DNA from: Chitinophaga hostae
GTDB taxonomy: Bacteria; Bacteroidota; Bacteroidia; Chitinophagales; Chitinophagaceae
Assembly (NCBI RefSeq): GCF_018224885.1
Contig: NZ_JAGTXB010000003.1
Coordinates: forward strand, 434,001 to 498,000
Reading direction: 5' to 3'
Length of the DNA stretch: 64,000 nucleotides
A program made the translations under genes and the position numbers. A model generated the notes under the pieces. The model saw only the letters and a program-made list of their open reading frames with translations, did no database searches and had not been told where the DNA came from. How positions within the stretch are numbered: position 1 is the first letter of the stretch; each line of letters starts with the position of its first letter. Below are positions 55,934-64,000 of the stretch, piece by piece.

Positions 55934-56033
55934 GCAAAAAGCTATCAAAGCGAATGATTTTAATGGAAATGATTTTTCGCATTAATCATTCGGTTCGATA
56001 GCTTTTTGCTTTCGGCTTTATGCTTTATGCTTT
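55934..56033. repeat. Intergenic inverted repeat, family C
   Basis: Left GCAAAAAGCTATCAAAGCGAATGATT pairs with AATCATTCGGTTCGATAGCTTTTTGC (55934-55960 and 55984-56009) with few mismatches. Outward, GGCTTTATGCTTTATGC continues to 56030. It ends directly at the YtxH stop codon (56034-56036). Confidence 0.87.
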
Positions 56034-56336
56034 TCAGGAAAGCGCTTCTCTTTTAAACCGGTTATACGTTCCCTGGCTCTTGTTGATCAGTTTCAATACA
56101 CGTTCACGAACATCATCCTGTAAACCTGTGATTTCGTGCTCAAATACTTCTTTCAGCTCTGATAAATCCTCTCCTCCTTTTCCTACCAAACCGTTGATTT
56201 TATGACGCCAATCGTCTGCGGTGCTTTTGATTTTTTTGCGGGTTCTGTCGCCACTATCCGGTGCTGTCAATAATCCGATTACCAATCCGGTTGTCAACCC
56301 GGCTATAGCGCCTGCTAAAAATTTCGTTGTAGACAT
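56034..56336 (-). CDS. YtxH domain protein
   Basis: A 100-residue protein. The N-terminal transmembrane segment (TKFLAGAIAGLTTGLVIGLLTAP) is the YtxH signature, followed by a charged helical region (SGDRTRKKIKSTADDWRHKI, then LSELKEVFEHEITGL). The family is stress-linked and of unknown mechanism. I start at the ATG at 56336 (MSTTKF). The ORF ends exactly where the repeat begins. Confidence 0.88.
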   Translation of the reverse strand: MSTTKFLAGAIAGLTTGLVIGLLTAPDSGDRTRKKIKSTADDWRHKINGLVGKGGEDLSELKEVFEHEITGLQDDVRERVLKLINKSQGTYNRFKREALS

Positions 56337-56852
56337 AGTTAGTGGATTTTTATGGTTTAACAAATGATTTCGGTGCATAGTTTAACTCACACTTGCAGAC
56401 AAAATTTCCAAATATCTTGCCAGTATAGCAGTGACAATAGGAGGTTGGCCTTAAAGAAATGTTATTATGAAAATGAAGAGAGAGAGAAAACCACCTGCTT
56501 TTTGAGGGAAAGGATCAGTTTCAATAACGTTAAACATCGAAGGAGACGCTATCCAGGACAATATCAGAGTTGACATTGCCCCGGCAGGTGGATAAGATAA
56601 GCGTATTAGATAATGGAATTTATAAAAGTCAAACGGAGCAGTAAAATAATTACATTCTGGTATTTTTCAAACTTTATTGAAAGAAATGAAATAATAAATT
56701 TTATTAAAAAGTAAATCCCCACCGGAAAATAAATACCAGTGGGGATTTACTCTTTTTTCAGAAATATTATATAATTATTAAATATTTCTGTATTAATATC
56801 ATTTTAGCCAAAATATCTGAAAAGCATCAACTCCGTTTTCTCCTGTTCCAAC
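56337..56852. other. Gap between YtxH and the TlpA-like gene
   Basis: About 500 bases without a credible gene; a 69-codon frame on the plus strand has no recognisable features. It is AT-rich and holds the YtxH promoter region and the terminator at 56711-56758. A second weak stem, CAGAAATATT/AATATTTCTG, spans 56759-56790. Confidence 0.5.
56711..56758. terminator. Terminator downstream of the TlpA-like gene
   Basis: A 12-bp stem GTAAATCCCCAC/GTGGGGATTTAC with T runs on both sides (TTTTT on the minus strand, TCTTTTTT on the plus). It most likely ends the minus-strand transcript that stops at 56853. Confidence 0.8.
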
Positions 56853-58103
56853 CTATTTTGCATCCAGCATACCGGACACCAAGCGATTGAAATCGGCCTG
56901 GAATTCCTCGTAGTGCTCACCTGTACCGGGACCAGAGAAGCCGGTATGCACTTCCTCCACGTTACCTTTCTTATTGATAAAAATAGTGGTGGGGAAGCCT
57001 TTAATGCCTGTGAGCTGCGGCAGCGATTTCTCCCCTTTTTGCGGATCGGCGGGCGTTACGCCGGTAATCAGTACCGGGTATTTTACATCGAATCGTTTCA
57101 GGAAGTTTTCAAGGCTTTTCTTCGATTTTTCAAAGTCGGTGGTGCGCTCGTAGGCCAGCCCGATGATTTCCACGCCACGGTCTTTGTTTTGCTCATGCCA
57201 CCTGCTCAGGAACCCGGTTTCATCCATACAGTTAGGGCACCAGGAGCCCATGAGGGTAATGATGACTACTTTATTTTTAAAGCGTTCGTCTTTTATGCTC
57301 ACTTTATTACCGTTCATATCCGGGAAACTAAAGTCCAGTTGTTGCTGACCGGGTTTCATCGTTGCAATGGTCCGTTCATCGGGCAGTTTGGCGGTATCAT
57401 TTTTCACAGCCGACCAATTTTCCAGTCCGTCGCCGATGCCGGCAAAGAAGCGGCCGTTACTGATACTGTCTTTCCCTACAAGAGCGGTAAACAGGTAAGC
57501 ATGAGAGCCGTCAAATGTAGAGAGACGGAGGGTATCGCCATCCACCACCCCGTCGAGGAAACGATAATCGCCGGTAGTGGTAAGGAACGTACCATGTACT
57601 ATGTTACCGGACTGTTTGAACTCGCCGATCGCGGTGGAAGGTTTTTTGTCTTTATCTTTTGCAGATACGAATGCTGTAACCCAGCGGCCGGAAACGTTGG
57701 CTGCTGCCGGTGTATTGACAGGGAAGCGTTCTGCTTTACCCGCAACGGCGGTGAAAGGAATACTGACATCCTTATCTGCCAGATGCCTGATCCACAGTCC
57801 TTCTACGGTGCTGTCGCCGGTTAATTTTGCCTTGAACTCCGAATCGAAGAAAGGCATTTTAATAAAAAGAGAATCGTCTTTTATTTTTACATCATCCACC
57901 AGCAGTTTATCCGTAGCGTTGAGCACGTACAACATTTTTTTGCCGGCAGTATCCTGTACATCAAAGTTGAAAACGATGTCTGCCCCGTCAGCCCGGTGCA
58001 GTTTTGCCTGCCACACACCATTGGCAAAATTTCTTGTTGGGTTACCATCATTACAGGCGGCCATGCCTATACCTGTAAGACAAAAGATCCATAATTTCTT
58101 CAT
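56853..58103 (-). CDS. TlpA-like thioredoxin-domain lipoprotein
   Basis: A 416-residue lipoprotein with leader MKKLWIFCLTGIGMAAC (Cys 17). Residues about 20-260 form a beta-rich N-terminal region unlike the usual DUF4369 but in the same place. The thioredoxin fold begins near residue 260 with DFSFPDMNGNKVSIKD and carries the active site GSWCPNCMDE (CxxC). A TlpA-type envelope oxidoreductase is likely. The ATG at 58103 begins 4 bases after the YggS stop, so the two are co-transcribed. Confidence 0.87.
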   Translation of the reverse strand: MKKLWIFCLTGIGMAACNDGNPTRNFANGVWQAKLHRADGADIVFNFDVQDTAGKKMLYVLNATDKLLVDDVKIKDDSLFIKMPFFDSEFKAKLTGDSTVEGLWIRHLADKDVSIPFTAVAGKAERFPVNTPAAANVSGRWVTAFVSAKDKDKKPSTAIGEFKQSGNIVHGTFLTTTGDYRFLDGVVDGDTLRLSTFDGSHAYLFTALVGKDSISNGRFFAGIGDGLENWSAVKNDTAKLPDERTIATMKPGQQQLDFSFPDMNGNKVSIKDERFKNKVVIITLMGSWCPNCMDETGFLSRWHEQNKDRGVEIIGLAYERTTDFEKSKKSLENFLKRFDVKYPVLITGVTPADPQKGEKSLPQLTGIKGFPTTIFINKKGNVEEVHTGFSGPGTGEHYEEFQADFNRLVSGMLDAK

Positions 58104-58107
58104 AAGT

Positions 58108-58797
58108 CTACATTTGTGAATAGTTCCTTTCTCCAAAGAGGAGGCTGCCGATGCGCACCATAGTACTCCCTTCCTCCAGGGCTATGGCATAATCGGAGCT
58201 CATTCCGATGGACAGTTCTTTAAAGTACGCTTCGTTGTTAAAATAATTGGTTTTAACGGACCCGAATAACTGTTGGAGCTGGTGGAACTCTTTACGGATC
58301 TGGGTTTCGTTGGTAGTATTGGTAGCCATCCCCATCATGCCCGCCATGCGAACAGATGAGAAAGCCGCCGGGTTAGTGGTATAGGCCTGGAGCAGTTGCT
58401 GTAACTCCTGCTCATCCATACCGAACTTTGTTTCTTCTTCGGCAATATGCATCTGTAGCAGGCAATGAATGATGCGCTGGTGTTTGGCCGCCTGTTTACT
58501 GATTTCCTGCAGCAGTTTCAAGCTGTCTACCGCATGAATGGTATCTACAAACGGCGCTATAAACTTTACTTTATTAGACTGCAGGTGACCAATAAAATGC
58601 CATTCAATGTCGGCCGGTAAAGCGGCTTGCTTTTCGGTTAATTCCTGTACGTAATTTTCTCCGAAGATCCTTTGTCCTGCCGCATAAAAAGCTTCAATAT
58701 CTGCCGCTGGTTTCGTTTTGGAAACGGCCACCAGTTTGGCTTCATAGGGCTTGAGCCGGGAAAGTACCTGTTGGTATGCTTCTAAGTTAATTGACAT
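58108..58797 (-). CDS. YggS family PLP-binding protein
   Basis: A 229-residue fold-type III PLP protein, the PLP homeostasis protein family (YggS/PLPBP/PROSC). Features are KLVAVSKTKPAADIEAFYAAG (PLP lysine in SKTKP), FGENYVQEL, EWHFIGHLQSNK and ELSIGMSSDYAIALEEGSTMVRIGS in parts. It buffers PLP and affects amino-acid and vitamin balance. It is the first gene of a pair with the TlpA-like gene. A 48-bp perfect inverted repeat starts 19 bases upstream of its ATG. Confidence 0.93.
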   Translation of the reverse strand: MSINLEAYQQVLSRLKPYEAKLVAVSKTKPAADIEAFYAAGQRIFGENYVQELTEKQAALPADIEWHFIGHLQSNKVKFIAPFVDTIHAVDSLKLLQEISKQAAKHQRIIHCLLQMHIAEEETKFGMDEQELQQLLQAYTTNPAAFSSVRMAGMMGMATNTTNETQIRKEFHQLQQLFGSVKTNYFNNEAYFKELSIGMSSDYAIALEEGSTMVRIGSLLFGERNYSQM

Positions 58798-58816
58798 CCG
58801 GCAAAGATAACTGAAA

Positions 58817-58940
58817 AGAGCTGAAAGCTGAAGGCATAAAGCTAAAAGCTATTGTAGCGAATGACTAACGCGGAGATTTTTTTCCGCTATGATCATTCGC
58901 TACAATAGCTTTTAGCTTTATGCCTTCAGCTTTCAGCTCT
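58817..58940. repeat. Intergenic inverted repeat, family C, perfect 48-bp arms
   Basis: Arms 58817-58864 and 58893-58940 are perfectly complementary over 48 bases (AGAGCTGAAAGCTGAAGGCA at the outer end, TAGCGAATGA at the inner end) around a 28-base centre with GCGGA/TCCGC. The right end overlaps the stop codon of the acyl-CoA dehydrogenase (58939-58941). Confidence 0.97.
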
Positions 58941-60078
58941 AAGAAAGTATGGATCTGCTGATCACGATACGTTGCACCTCGGAGGTACCTTCGTAGATCT
59001 GTGTGATCTTGGCATCGCGCATGAGGCGTTCTACGTGGTATTCTTTTACGTAGCCGTATCCGCCGTGTACCTGTACTGCCTCGGTGGTTACCCACATAGC
59101 TGTTTCGGACGAAAATACTTTGGCCATCGAGCTGCTGAGGGTATAATCCCGGTGGTGATCCTTATCCAATGCGGCTTTGAAGCAAAGTAAGCGGGAGGCT
59201 TCGATGCGGGTGGCCATATCGGCCAGTTTAAACTGGATGGCCTGGTGCTGGGATATTTCTTTACCAAACGCTTTTCTTTCTTTGGAATATTTAAGGGCCA
59301 GCTCAAAAGCGCCGCTGGCAATACCAAGCGCCTGGGAGGCGATCCCGATACGGCCGCCGGCCAGGGTTTTCATGGCAAATTTAAACCCGAAACCATCCTC
59401 TCCGATCCTGTTTTCCTTAGGAACTTTTACGTCCTGGAACATTACGCTGTGGGTATCGCTGCCGCGGATACCCAGTTTATTTTCTTTGGCGCCGATGGTA
59501 ACACCGGGCATATTTTTTTCCACGATGAGCGCGTTGATACCTTTGCTGCCTTTCTCCGGATGGGTTTGAGCCATTACCAGGTATACGCTGGCAGAGTTGC
59601 CGTTGGTAATCCAGTTTTTGGTACCGTTAAGCAGGTAATGATCCCCTTTATCTTCCGCGATGGTGCGTTGGGAAGTGGCGTCCGAACCGGCTTCCGGCTC
59701 ACTCAGCATGAAAGCGCCTATAATTTGCCCGGAGGCCAGGGGCACCAGGTATTTTTGTTTTTGTTCTTCTGTTCCAAAAGTTTCGAGGCCCCAGCAAACA
59801 AGGGAGTTGTTTACACTCATGACCACGGAAGCGGAAGCGTCTACCTTAGAGATTTCTTCCATTGCCAGTACATATGAAATCGCATCCAACCCCGCTCCTC
59901 CATACTTTGGACTTACCATCATACCTAAAAACCCAAGTTCACCCAGCTTTTTGATCTGTTCTGCAGGAAATTTCTGGTGTTCATCCCTTTCTATTACACC
60001 TGGTAACAGCTCGTTGACAGCAAAATCGCGGGCAGCCTTTTGTATCATCAGATGCTCTTCCGTCAATTGAAAATCCAT
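58939..60078 (-). CDS. Acyl-CoA dehydrogenase (short-chain type)
   Basis: A 379-residue FAD enzyme oxidising acyl-CoA to enoyl-CoA in beta-oxidation or amino-acid degradation. It has MLSEPEAGSDATSQ, NWITNGNSASVYLVMA and the C-terminal VHGGYGYVKEYHVERLMRDA followed by ITQIYEGTSEVQR, where the Glu of YEGTSE is the catalytic base. Its length fits the butyryl/short-chain group. The stop codon lies in the edge of the perfect inverted repeat. It is divergent from the arginase gene, 236 bases away. Confidence 0.93.
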   Translation of the reverse strand: MDFQLTEEHLMIQKAARDFAVNELLPGVIERDEHQKFPAEQIKKLGELGFLGMMVSPKYGGAGLDAISYVLAMEEISKVDASASVVMSVNNSLVCWGLETFGTEEQKQKYLVPLASGQIIGAFMLSEPEAGSDATSQRTIAEDKGDHYLLNGTKNWITNGNSASVYLVMAQTHPEKGSKGINALIVEKNMPGVTIGAKENKLGIRGSDTHSVMFQDVKVPKENRIGEDGFGFKFAMKTLAGGRIGIASQALGIASGAFELALKYSKERKAFGKEISQHQAIQFKLADMATRIEASRLLCFKAALDKDHHRDYTLSSSMAKVFSSETAMWVTTEAVQVHGGYGYVKEYHVERLMRDAKITQIYEGTSEVQRIVISRSILS

Positions 60079-60314
60079 GGTTATAATTTTAGAAGTAATC
60101 CACTCAAATTATTTATAAATCAGCAGCTAAAAAAATAGGTCGATTAAAATTCAACGTTGTCAACCAGAACCGGGAAAATATTGAACAAATCGCTACAATA
60201 ACGCTACTGTATTGGATTTGGTTCAGCTATTATATGCCAATTTTTCACCATTCTACGTTCCGCTGCTTTGGGCGTTCACATAAAATCCTGTAGCTTGCCT
60301 ATAATGATCTCTTT

Positions 60315-61262
60315 ATGAAGAATATTAAAATAATAGAAGTTAAATCAGAAATAGGAGCAGGAACCCGTGGCGCCAGTTTAGGAGTAGATGCGATCAAGAT
60401 TGCGGCGCTGGACTTCATGAGTAACTTTTTTGTGCACTTCCCCACCGAAGCAATTGAAACGGAAAATAAGCTGTTGTTTGAACCTATTGAGTCGCCCTAT
60501 GCCAAAAGGATCAAAGGCACCTTTAATATGTACGAGCGCATCAGCAAAAGCGTATGTGAAACGGTGAAGGCCAATTGGTTCCCGGTATTGCTTTCCGGCG
60601 ACCACAGTACAGCCGGCGCCACCATTGCCGGTTTAAAGATGGCCCATCCCAAAGCCAAACTGGGCGTAATCTGGATAGATGCCCATGCCGACCTCCACAC
60701 ACCTTACACCACCCCTTCCGGCAATATGCATGGTATGCCGCTGGCTACCGCCATTGCGGAAGATAATATGGACTGTAAAGTGCATGACCTCGATGAAAAC
60801 ACCACTAAGATGTGGAATGCGCTGAAGAATATCGGTAAAATTGCCCCCAAGGTATTGCCGGAAGATATTGTATTCATTTCCCTCCGTGATTTTGAAAAGG
60901 AAGAAGACCACCTGATCAAGCAATACGGCATGAAAGTGATTACTACCAGTGAGGTACGAAGAAAAGGACCGGAGAACATTTCCCGTTCGGTATTCCGTTA
61001 CCTGAGTGACTGTGAATATATTTATGTGTCTTTTGATGTAGACAGCCTGGACGCATCTATCTCCAAAGGTACCGGTACGCCTGTAAGCAATGGTTTACGG
61101 GAGCGGGAAGCAGAAGATCTGATTGCCAAATTTATGCAGCACCGCAAGATCTGCTGTTTTGAAATTACGGAGGTAAACCCCACGCTGGATCGTGAAAACC
61201 TGATGGCGGAGATTGCGTTTAATATTTTGCAGCGGAGTGTGAATGTATTGATGATGAACTGA
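60315..61262 (+). CDS. Arginase
   Basis: A 315-residue ureohydrolase with a binuclear manganese site: LSGDHSTAGATIAG, WIDAHADLHTPYTTPSGNMHG and SFDVDSLDASISKG with metal-binding His and Asp residues, plus the C-terminal EITEVNPTLD. The SGNMHG segment and the DAHADxxTP pattern favour arginase over agmatinase or formimidoylglutamase, though the latter is not excluded. It would produce ornithine and urea. Promoter: a TTTG 20 bases before TAGCTTGC near 60291 is a weak candidate. Repeat-like DNA follows the stop. Confidence 0.82.
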   Translation: MKNIKIIEVKSEIGAGTRGASLGVDAIKIAALDFMSNFFVHFPTEAIETENKLLFEPIESPYAKRIKGTFNMYERISKSVCETVKANWFPVLLSGDHSTAGATIAGLKMAHPKAKLGVIWIDAHADLHTPYTTPSGNMHGMPLATAIAEDNMDCKVHDLDENTTKMWNALKNIGKIAPKVLPEDIVFISLRDFEKEEDHLIKQYGMKVITTSEVRRKGPENISRSVFRYLSDCEYIYVSFDVDSLDASISKGTGTPVSNGLREREAEDLIAKFMQHRKICCFEITEVNPTLDRENLMAEIAFNILQRSVNVLMMN

Positions 61263-61395
61263 TACAGCGGTTAGCGGTTAGCTATTAGCTGTTAGCTGTT
61301 AGCTGTTAGCAAGCGGAGGTTGATAAGGAGATAAGGAGATAATGATTTGAAACTGCTTTGTGCTTTCAGCTTTTAACTTTTAGCTTTTATTTTAA
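61263..61395. repeat. Degenerate family C repeat region, overlapping DUF3810
   Basis: GTTAGCT-type tandem copies (61269-61308), then AGATAAGGAGATAAGGAGATAATG, then GCTTTCAGCTTTTAACTTTTAGC. It starts within a few bases of the arginase stop. Its right part supplies the last codons (KAKS) and TAA of the DUF3810 gene at 61373. Confidence 0.75.
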
Positions 61396-62467
61396 AATAG
61401 GCGATCAGCCAGGTAGTGACCTCGCTGTAGCTGCGAATGCCTTTATTTTGTTTGTTGGCTTTCAGGTAGCGGTCGTAAAGGAGGGTAGAGTATTCGTCTA
61501 CTTTGCCGGTATAGGGTTCGTAGAAGTCGATGATCGCTTTATAATCAGCCTTAACCCCCGGAACGGTACGGTTCCATATATTTTTGGCGAGGGTGGTATC
61601 CCGGTAGCCCAATTGCCGTACACTATACATGAACATATCAAAATGGGCTGCATAACGGAAATGGCTATCCGGAATACTGGTTGCAGCCAGGTAACCTACA
61701 AAATTAGCTTCTTCTTCCGGTGCATATCCAAGCTGATGCGCTATTTCATGACAGGTTATAAATGGTTGCAGCACGGGTGGCGTGGTGGTATTTACCTGTG
61801 CTTCGTTGGTAAATGGGTTGAGATAGCCGGTAATACCGATATAGTTAAGCCAGTGGCCGAAGAGGGCCTTTTTTATGCAGGGCGCTTTATATTCGAGGGC
61901 AGGCCAGTTTTTGGCGGCTGCCTCGTAGGCGGTAACGGCTCTTTTAAAAACCGGGATAGCGGCGGTATCTGTTTTCATGACCCCGGTAGTATCGCCGGTA
62001 TTAGCTTTTTCGAGGTTCACGAGTTGCCGTAATGTATCGGAGAGCTGGTAAAGTTGCCGGGTATTATAGGTGCCGGTAACGAGGCCTGTATCGATAGTGA
62101 GGGAGTTGCGTTCGTAGTTATGGCCCCAAAGCACTATGAAGGCGAGGTATACGGATAACAGGAACTGTATGCCCCGTAAGAGTTGGAGACCGGCTTCTTC
62201 CCAGGAGAGACGGACTACTTTATAACATAGTTTTAACAAATAAAATATTCCTCCAACAATCCAGGCAGTATATATTACATCGCCAATGCTGAATGGAACT
62301 ATACCTGTTACTTGTCTGAATGCCAAACTACTCCACTTATACCACCTATGGAAGTAGAAATCGCTGAAGCGGTTACTCCAGGCGAATAATCCGTTTAACA
62401 ACAGTATAGCCGTAAGCGTTAGTACAATACGGACGATTTTCTTTTTAAACCGGGCTCTTGTCTCCAT
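61373..62467 (-). CDS. DUF3810 membrane protein with HExxH motif
   Basis: A 364-residue protein. Three to four hydrophobic segments in residues 8-125 (VRIVLTLTAILLLNGLFAW, then FSIGDVIYTAWIVGGIFYLL) precede an extracytoplasmic domain with HEIAHQLGYAPEEEANF, a HExxH plus a following Glu that suits a zinc metallopeptidase. Function is unknown. Its last residues KIKAKS and TAA fall in a repeat. The start codon at 62467 is only 3 bases from the start of the divergent kinase gene. Confidence 0.85.
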   Translation of the reverse strand: METRARFKKKIVRIVLTLTAILLLNGLFAWSNRFSDFYFHRWYKWSSLAFRQVTGIVPFSIGDVIYTAWIVGGIFYLLKLCYKVVRLSWEEAGLQLLRGIQFLLSVYLAFIVLWGHNYERNSLTIDTGLVTGTYNTRQLYQLSDTLRQLVNLEKANTGDTTGVMKTDTAAIPVFKRAVTAYEAAAKNWPALEYKAPCIKKALFGHWLNYIGITGYLNPFTNEAQVNTTTPPVLQPFITCHEIAHQLGYAPEEEANFVGYLAATSIPDSHFRYAAHFDMFMYSVRQLGYRDTTLAKNIWNRTVPGVKADYKAIIDFYEPYTGKVDEYSTLLYDRYLKANKQNKGIRSYSEVTTWLIAYFKIKAKS

Positions 62468-62470
62468 ATA

Positions 62471-63361
62471 ATGTGGCGGAACATGATAGATGAAATTCTA
62501 CTAAAACAGTTAAGTGCGGCGCTTTCCGAACAATTGAAAGTAAAAATACATATAAATGATGCAAAAAGCGTGCATGGAGGCGATATTAACGAATCTTTTC
62601 GTATAGCCACCAACGAGGGATATTTTTTTGTGAAGATGAATGATGCGAAGCGTTTTCCTGAGATGTTTGCACAGGAATATGCGGGGTTGCTGGAATTGCG
62701 GTCGGCCGGGGCGTTGCAGGCGCCTAAGCCGCTGGCTTATGGAAGTGTTGGCGGCCGTGCTTACCTGGTACAGGAATTTTTGACGAAGGGGCAGGCGGTA
62801 ACTGATTTCTGGGATGACTTTGCGGTTTCCCTGGCGCGTCAGCACCGGGTTACGAAGCCTCATTTTGGTAACCCGGGTACCAATTACCTGGGTACTTTAA
62901 AGCAATACAATACGCCCTACAGCAACTGGGCGGTATTTTATGCCTTTAACCGTTTGCTGCCGCTTATCCGGATGGCTTATGACCAGCAGATTGTGGATAA
63001 ACAGATGGTGCAGCAGGTAGAATCGTTGTGCAGGCAGTTGCCGCAGTTGTTCCCGGCGGAGGCGCCGGCATTGTTACACGGGGATTTGTGGTCGGGTAAT
63101 TTTATGGTGGGGGCAAACGGGAAGGCCTGTGTGTTTGACCCGGCGGTGTATTATGGCCACCGGGAGATGGATCTGGCAATGACCCGGCTTTTCGGCGGAT
63201 TTGATACCCGTTTTTATTATGCTTACCAGGCTGCCTATCCATTGTTGCCCGACTGGCAACAACGGATAGGTATTTGTCAGCTGTATCCGTTGCTGGTACA
63301 CCTGATATTATTTGGCGGCAATTATTATAACAGCATCCGGGAAGTGCTGCAATCCTATTGA
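62471..63361 (+). CDS. Fructosamine kinase family protein
   Basis: A 296-residue (292 from an ATG at 62483) aminoglycoside-phosphotransferase-fold kinase of the fructosamine/ketosamine-3-kinase family. Features are DINESFRI, GYFFVKMN (ATP-binding Lys), LLHGDLWSGNFMV (catalytic loop HGDLWxGN) and VFDPAVYYGHREMDLAM. It would phosphorylate ketoamines from glycated proteins for repair. It stands alone, and its stop codon touches that of the convergent kinase fragment with no bases between. Confidence 0.9.
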   Translation: MWRNMIDEILLKQLSAALSEQLKVKIHINDAKSVHGGDINESFRIATNEGYFFVKMNDAKRFPEMFAQEYAGLLELRSAGALQAPKPLAYGSVGGRAYLVQEFLTKGQAVTDFWDDFAVSLARQHRVTKPHFGNPGTNYLGTLKQYNTPYSNWAVFYAFNRLLPLIRMAYDQQIVDKQMVQQVESLCRQLPQLFPAEAPALLHGDLWSGNFMVGANGKACVFDPAVYYGHREMDLAMTRLFGGFDTRFYYAYQAAYPLLPDWQQRIGICQLYPLLVHLILFGGNYYNSIREVLQSY

Positions 63362-64000
63362 CTATTCGCCGGGACTATCTATAAAGTCGCGCATTTTGTG
63401 GTATTCTTCTTCCACCAGCGGGTAGAATTTGTTTACTTCTTCCTGTATTTCATTAAAAAGCCGGGCGATATCCTGGGCATGCAGGTCCTGGTTTATGCGG
63501 AGGTAGTTTTCCAGCTCCTGCATTTTGGAGCTGATCCAGGTGAGGCCTACCATGGCAAAGTTTGGTTTTAGTTTGTGGACCTGGAACTTCATTTGTTCCC
63601 ACTCGTGGTGAATGACCATTACATCGAGTTTGGCAATTTCATCGCGAATGGTTCTGATAAAAATTTCGAATAGGTCGGCGGCATAGGAAATATTACTCTC
63701 ATAAAGATCTGTGAGATACTTTACATCCAAATCGTTGTTAAATTCAAATCCGCTAAGGTTCTGCACTTCTTCCATTATTAGTTCTGTTTCGTCTTCGTTG
63801 AGATATTTATTAAAAATCTGTAGTAGCTGATCCGGTGTATATGGCTTTGTGAGTATGTCTGTTATTCCGGCGGCCCTGGCCATGTTGGCGGTACCTTCCA
63901 TGGCTACGGCGGTGGTGGCGATCACCGGGGTGGCCACATTAGGTTGTTCCTCGTCCGCCCTGATTTTCTGTGCCAGTTCCAGTCCGTTCATGCCGGGAAT
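63362..64000 (-). CDS. Hybrid sensor kinase, C-terminal fragment (receiver plus HPt)
   Basis: A fragment running off the right edge; about 212 residues seen. The visible part begins in a receiver domain (IPGMNGLELAQKIRADEEQ, then VIATTAVAMEGTANMARAAGITDILTKPYTPDQL with the conserved Lys), then an HPt domain (residues about 85-205) with the phospho-His in QVHKLKPNFAMVGL. The order receiver-HPt at the C-terminus is usual for Bacteroidota hybrid histidine kinases. A standalone receiver-HPt regulator is the alternative. Confidence 0.85.
   Translation of the reverse strand: MPGMNGLELAQKIRADEEQPNVATPVIATTAVAMEGTANMARAAGITDILTKPYTPDQLLQIFNKYLNEDETELIMEEVQNLSGFEFNNDLDVKYLTDLYESNISYAADLFEIFIRTIRDEIAKLDVMVIHHEWEQMKFQVHKLKPNFAMVGLTWISSKMQELENYLRINQDLHAQDIARLFNEIQEEVNKFYPLVEEEYHKMRDFIDSPGE

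Noticed and set aside
56364..56573. A 69-codon plus-strand frame
   Set aside because: It looks random, rich in Arg and Asn, with no conserved feature.

Overview
The window is a gene-dense stretch of a Bacteroidota chromosome, most likely a Chitinophaga-like member of the Chitinophagaceae. The evidence is a fused SecDF, a roughly 310-residue NusB, a Bacteroidota-type RpoD N-terminus, two proteins ending in type IX secretion (T9SS) sorting domains, an S46 dipeptidyl-peptidase, many small lipoproteins with a lipobox right after MKK-type leaders, and promoter -7 boxes of the TAnnTTTG type. No rRNA, tRNA, CRISPR array, prophage or insertion sequence was seen.

Layout. 1-4.8 kb: start of rpoD (leaving the window), threonine aldolase, valS and a GldM-C-like secreted protein. 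4.8-12.4 kb (minus): an outer-membrane barrel protein with a metallopeptidase motif, serine deaminase, two FKBP lipoproteins, groES-groEL. 12.8-15.7 kb (plus): nusB, DUF1573 lipoprotein, yajC, coaE and an IscA-like protein lacking its C-terminal cysteine pair. 15.8-19 kb (minus): secDF. 19-26.7 kb: serine hydrolase, DUF4397 lipoprotein, aspartate aminotransferase, M23-type protein, methylmalonyl-CoA mutase catalytic subunit, methyltransferase. 27-39.5 kb is the secreted or signalling part: S46 peptidase (DPP11-like), LytS/LytTR two-component pair, intradiol-dioxygenase-like lipoprotein, M57 metallopeptidase, T9SS subtilase and a T9SS metallopeptidase with a beta-helix. 39.6-47.7 kb (minus): lpdA, lolA, ftsK, alpha/beta hydrolase, DUF423, aroK, phosphopantetheinyl transferase. 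47.9-50.4 kb: dcd, then an RNA-repair cassette (HD-Pnk end-healing enzyme plus RNA ligase). 50.6-64 kb: DUF885 peptidase, DUF4272, DUF1080, SRPBCC, YtxH, TlpA-like, YggS, acyl-CoA dehydrogenase, arginase, DUF3810, fructosamine kinase, and the end of a hybrid histidine kinase.

The most striking non-coding feature is a set of about 14 long intergenic inverted repeats. Arms reach 40-55 bp and three are perfect over 41, 43 and 48 bp. They fall into three arm families: A, built on AATTACG; B, with ends CTTGCCCAGGATT; C, built on AGCTAAAAGC/AAAGC. At least families A and B share a central motif, TAGATATCAGCG...TTCGCT. Most abut or overlap a stop codon. In two genes (HD-Pnk and DUF3810) the repeat itself encodes the last residues and the stop. 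One arm appears to supply the -33 box of the lpdA promoter. I do not recognise them as a named element family.

Functionally the window mixes core housekeeping (translation, chaperones, secretion, division, cofactors) with amino-acid catabolism (threonine, serine, arginine, aspartate, acyl-CoA, methylmalonyl-CoA) and extracellular proteolysis, which fits a protein- and polymer-degrading soil bacterium.
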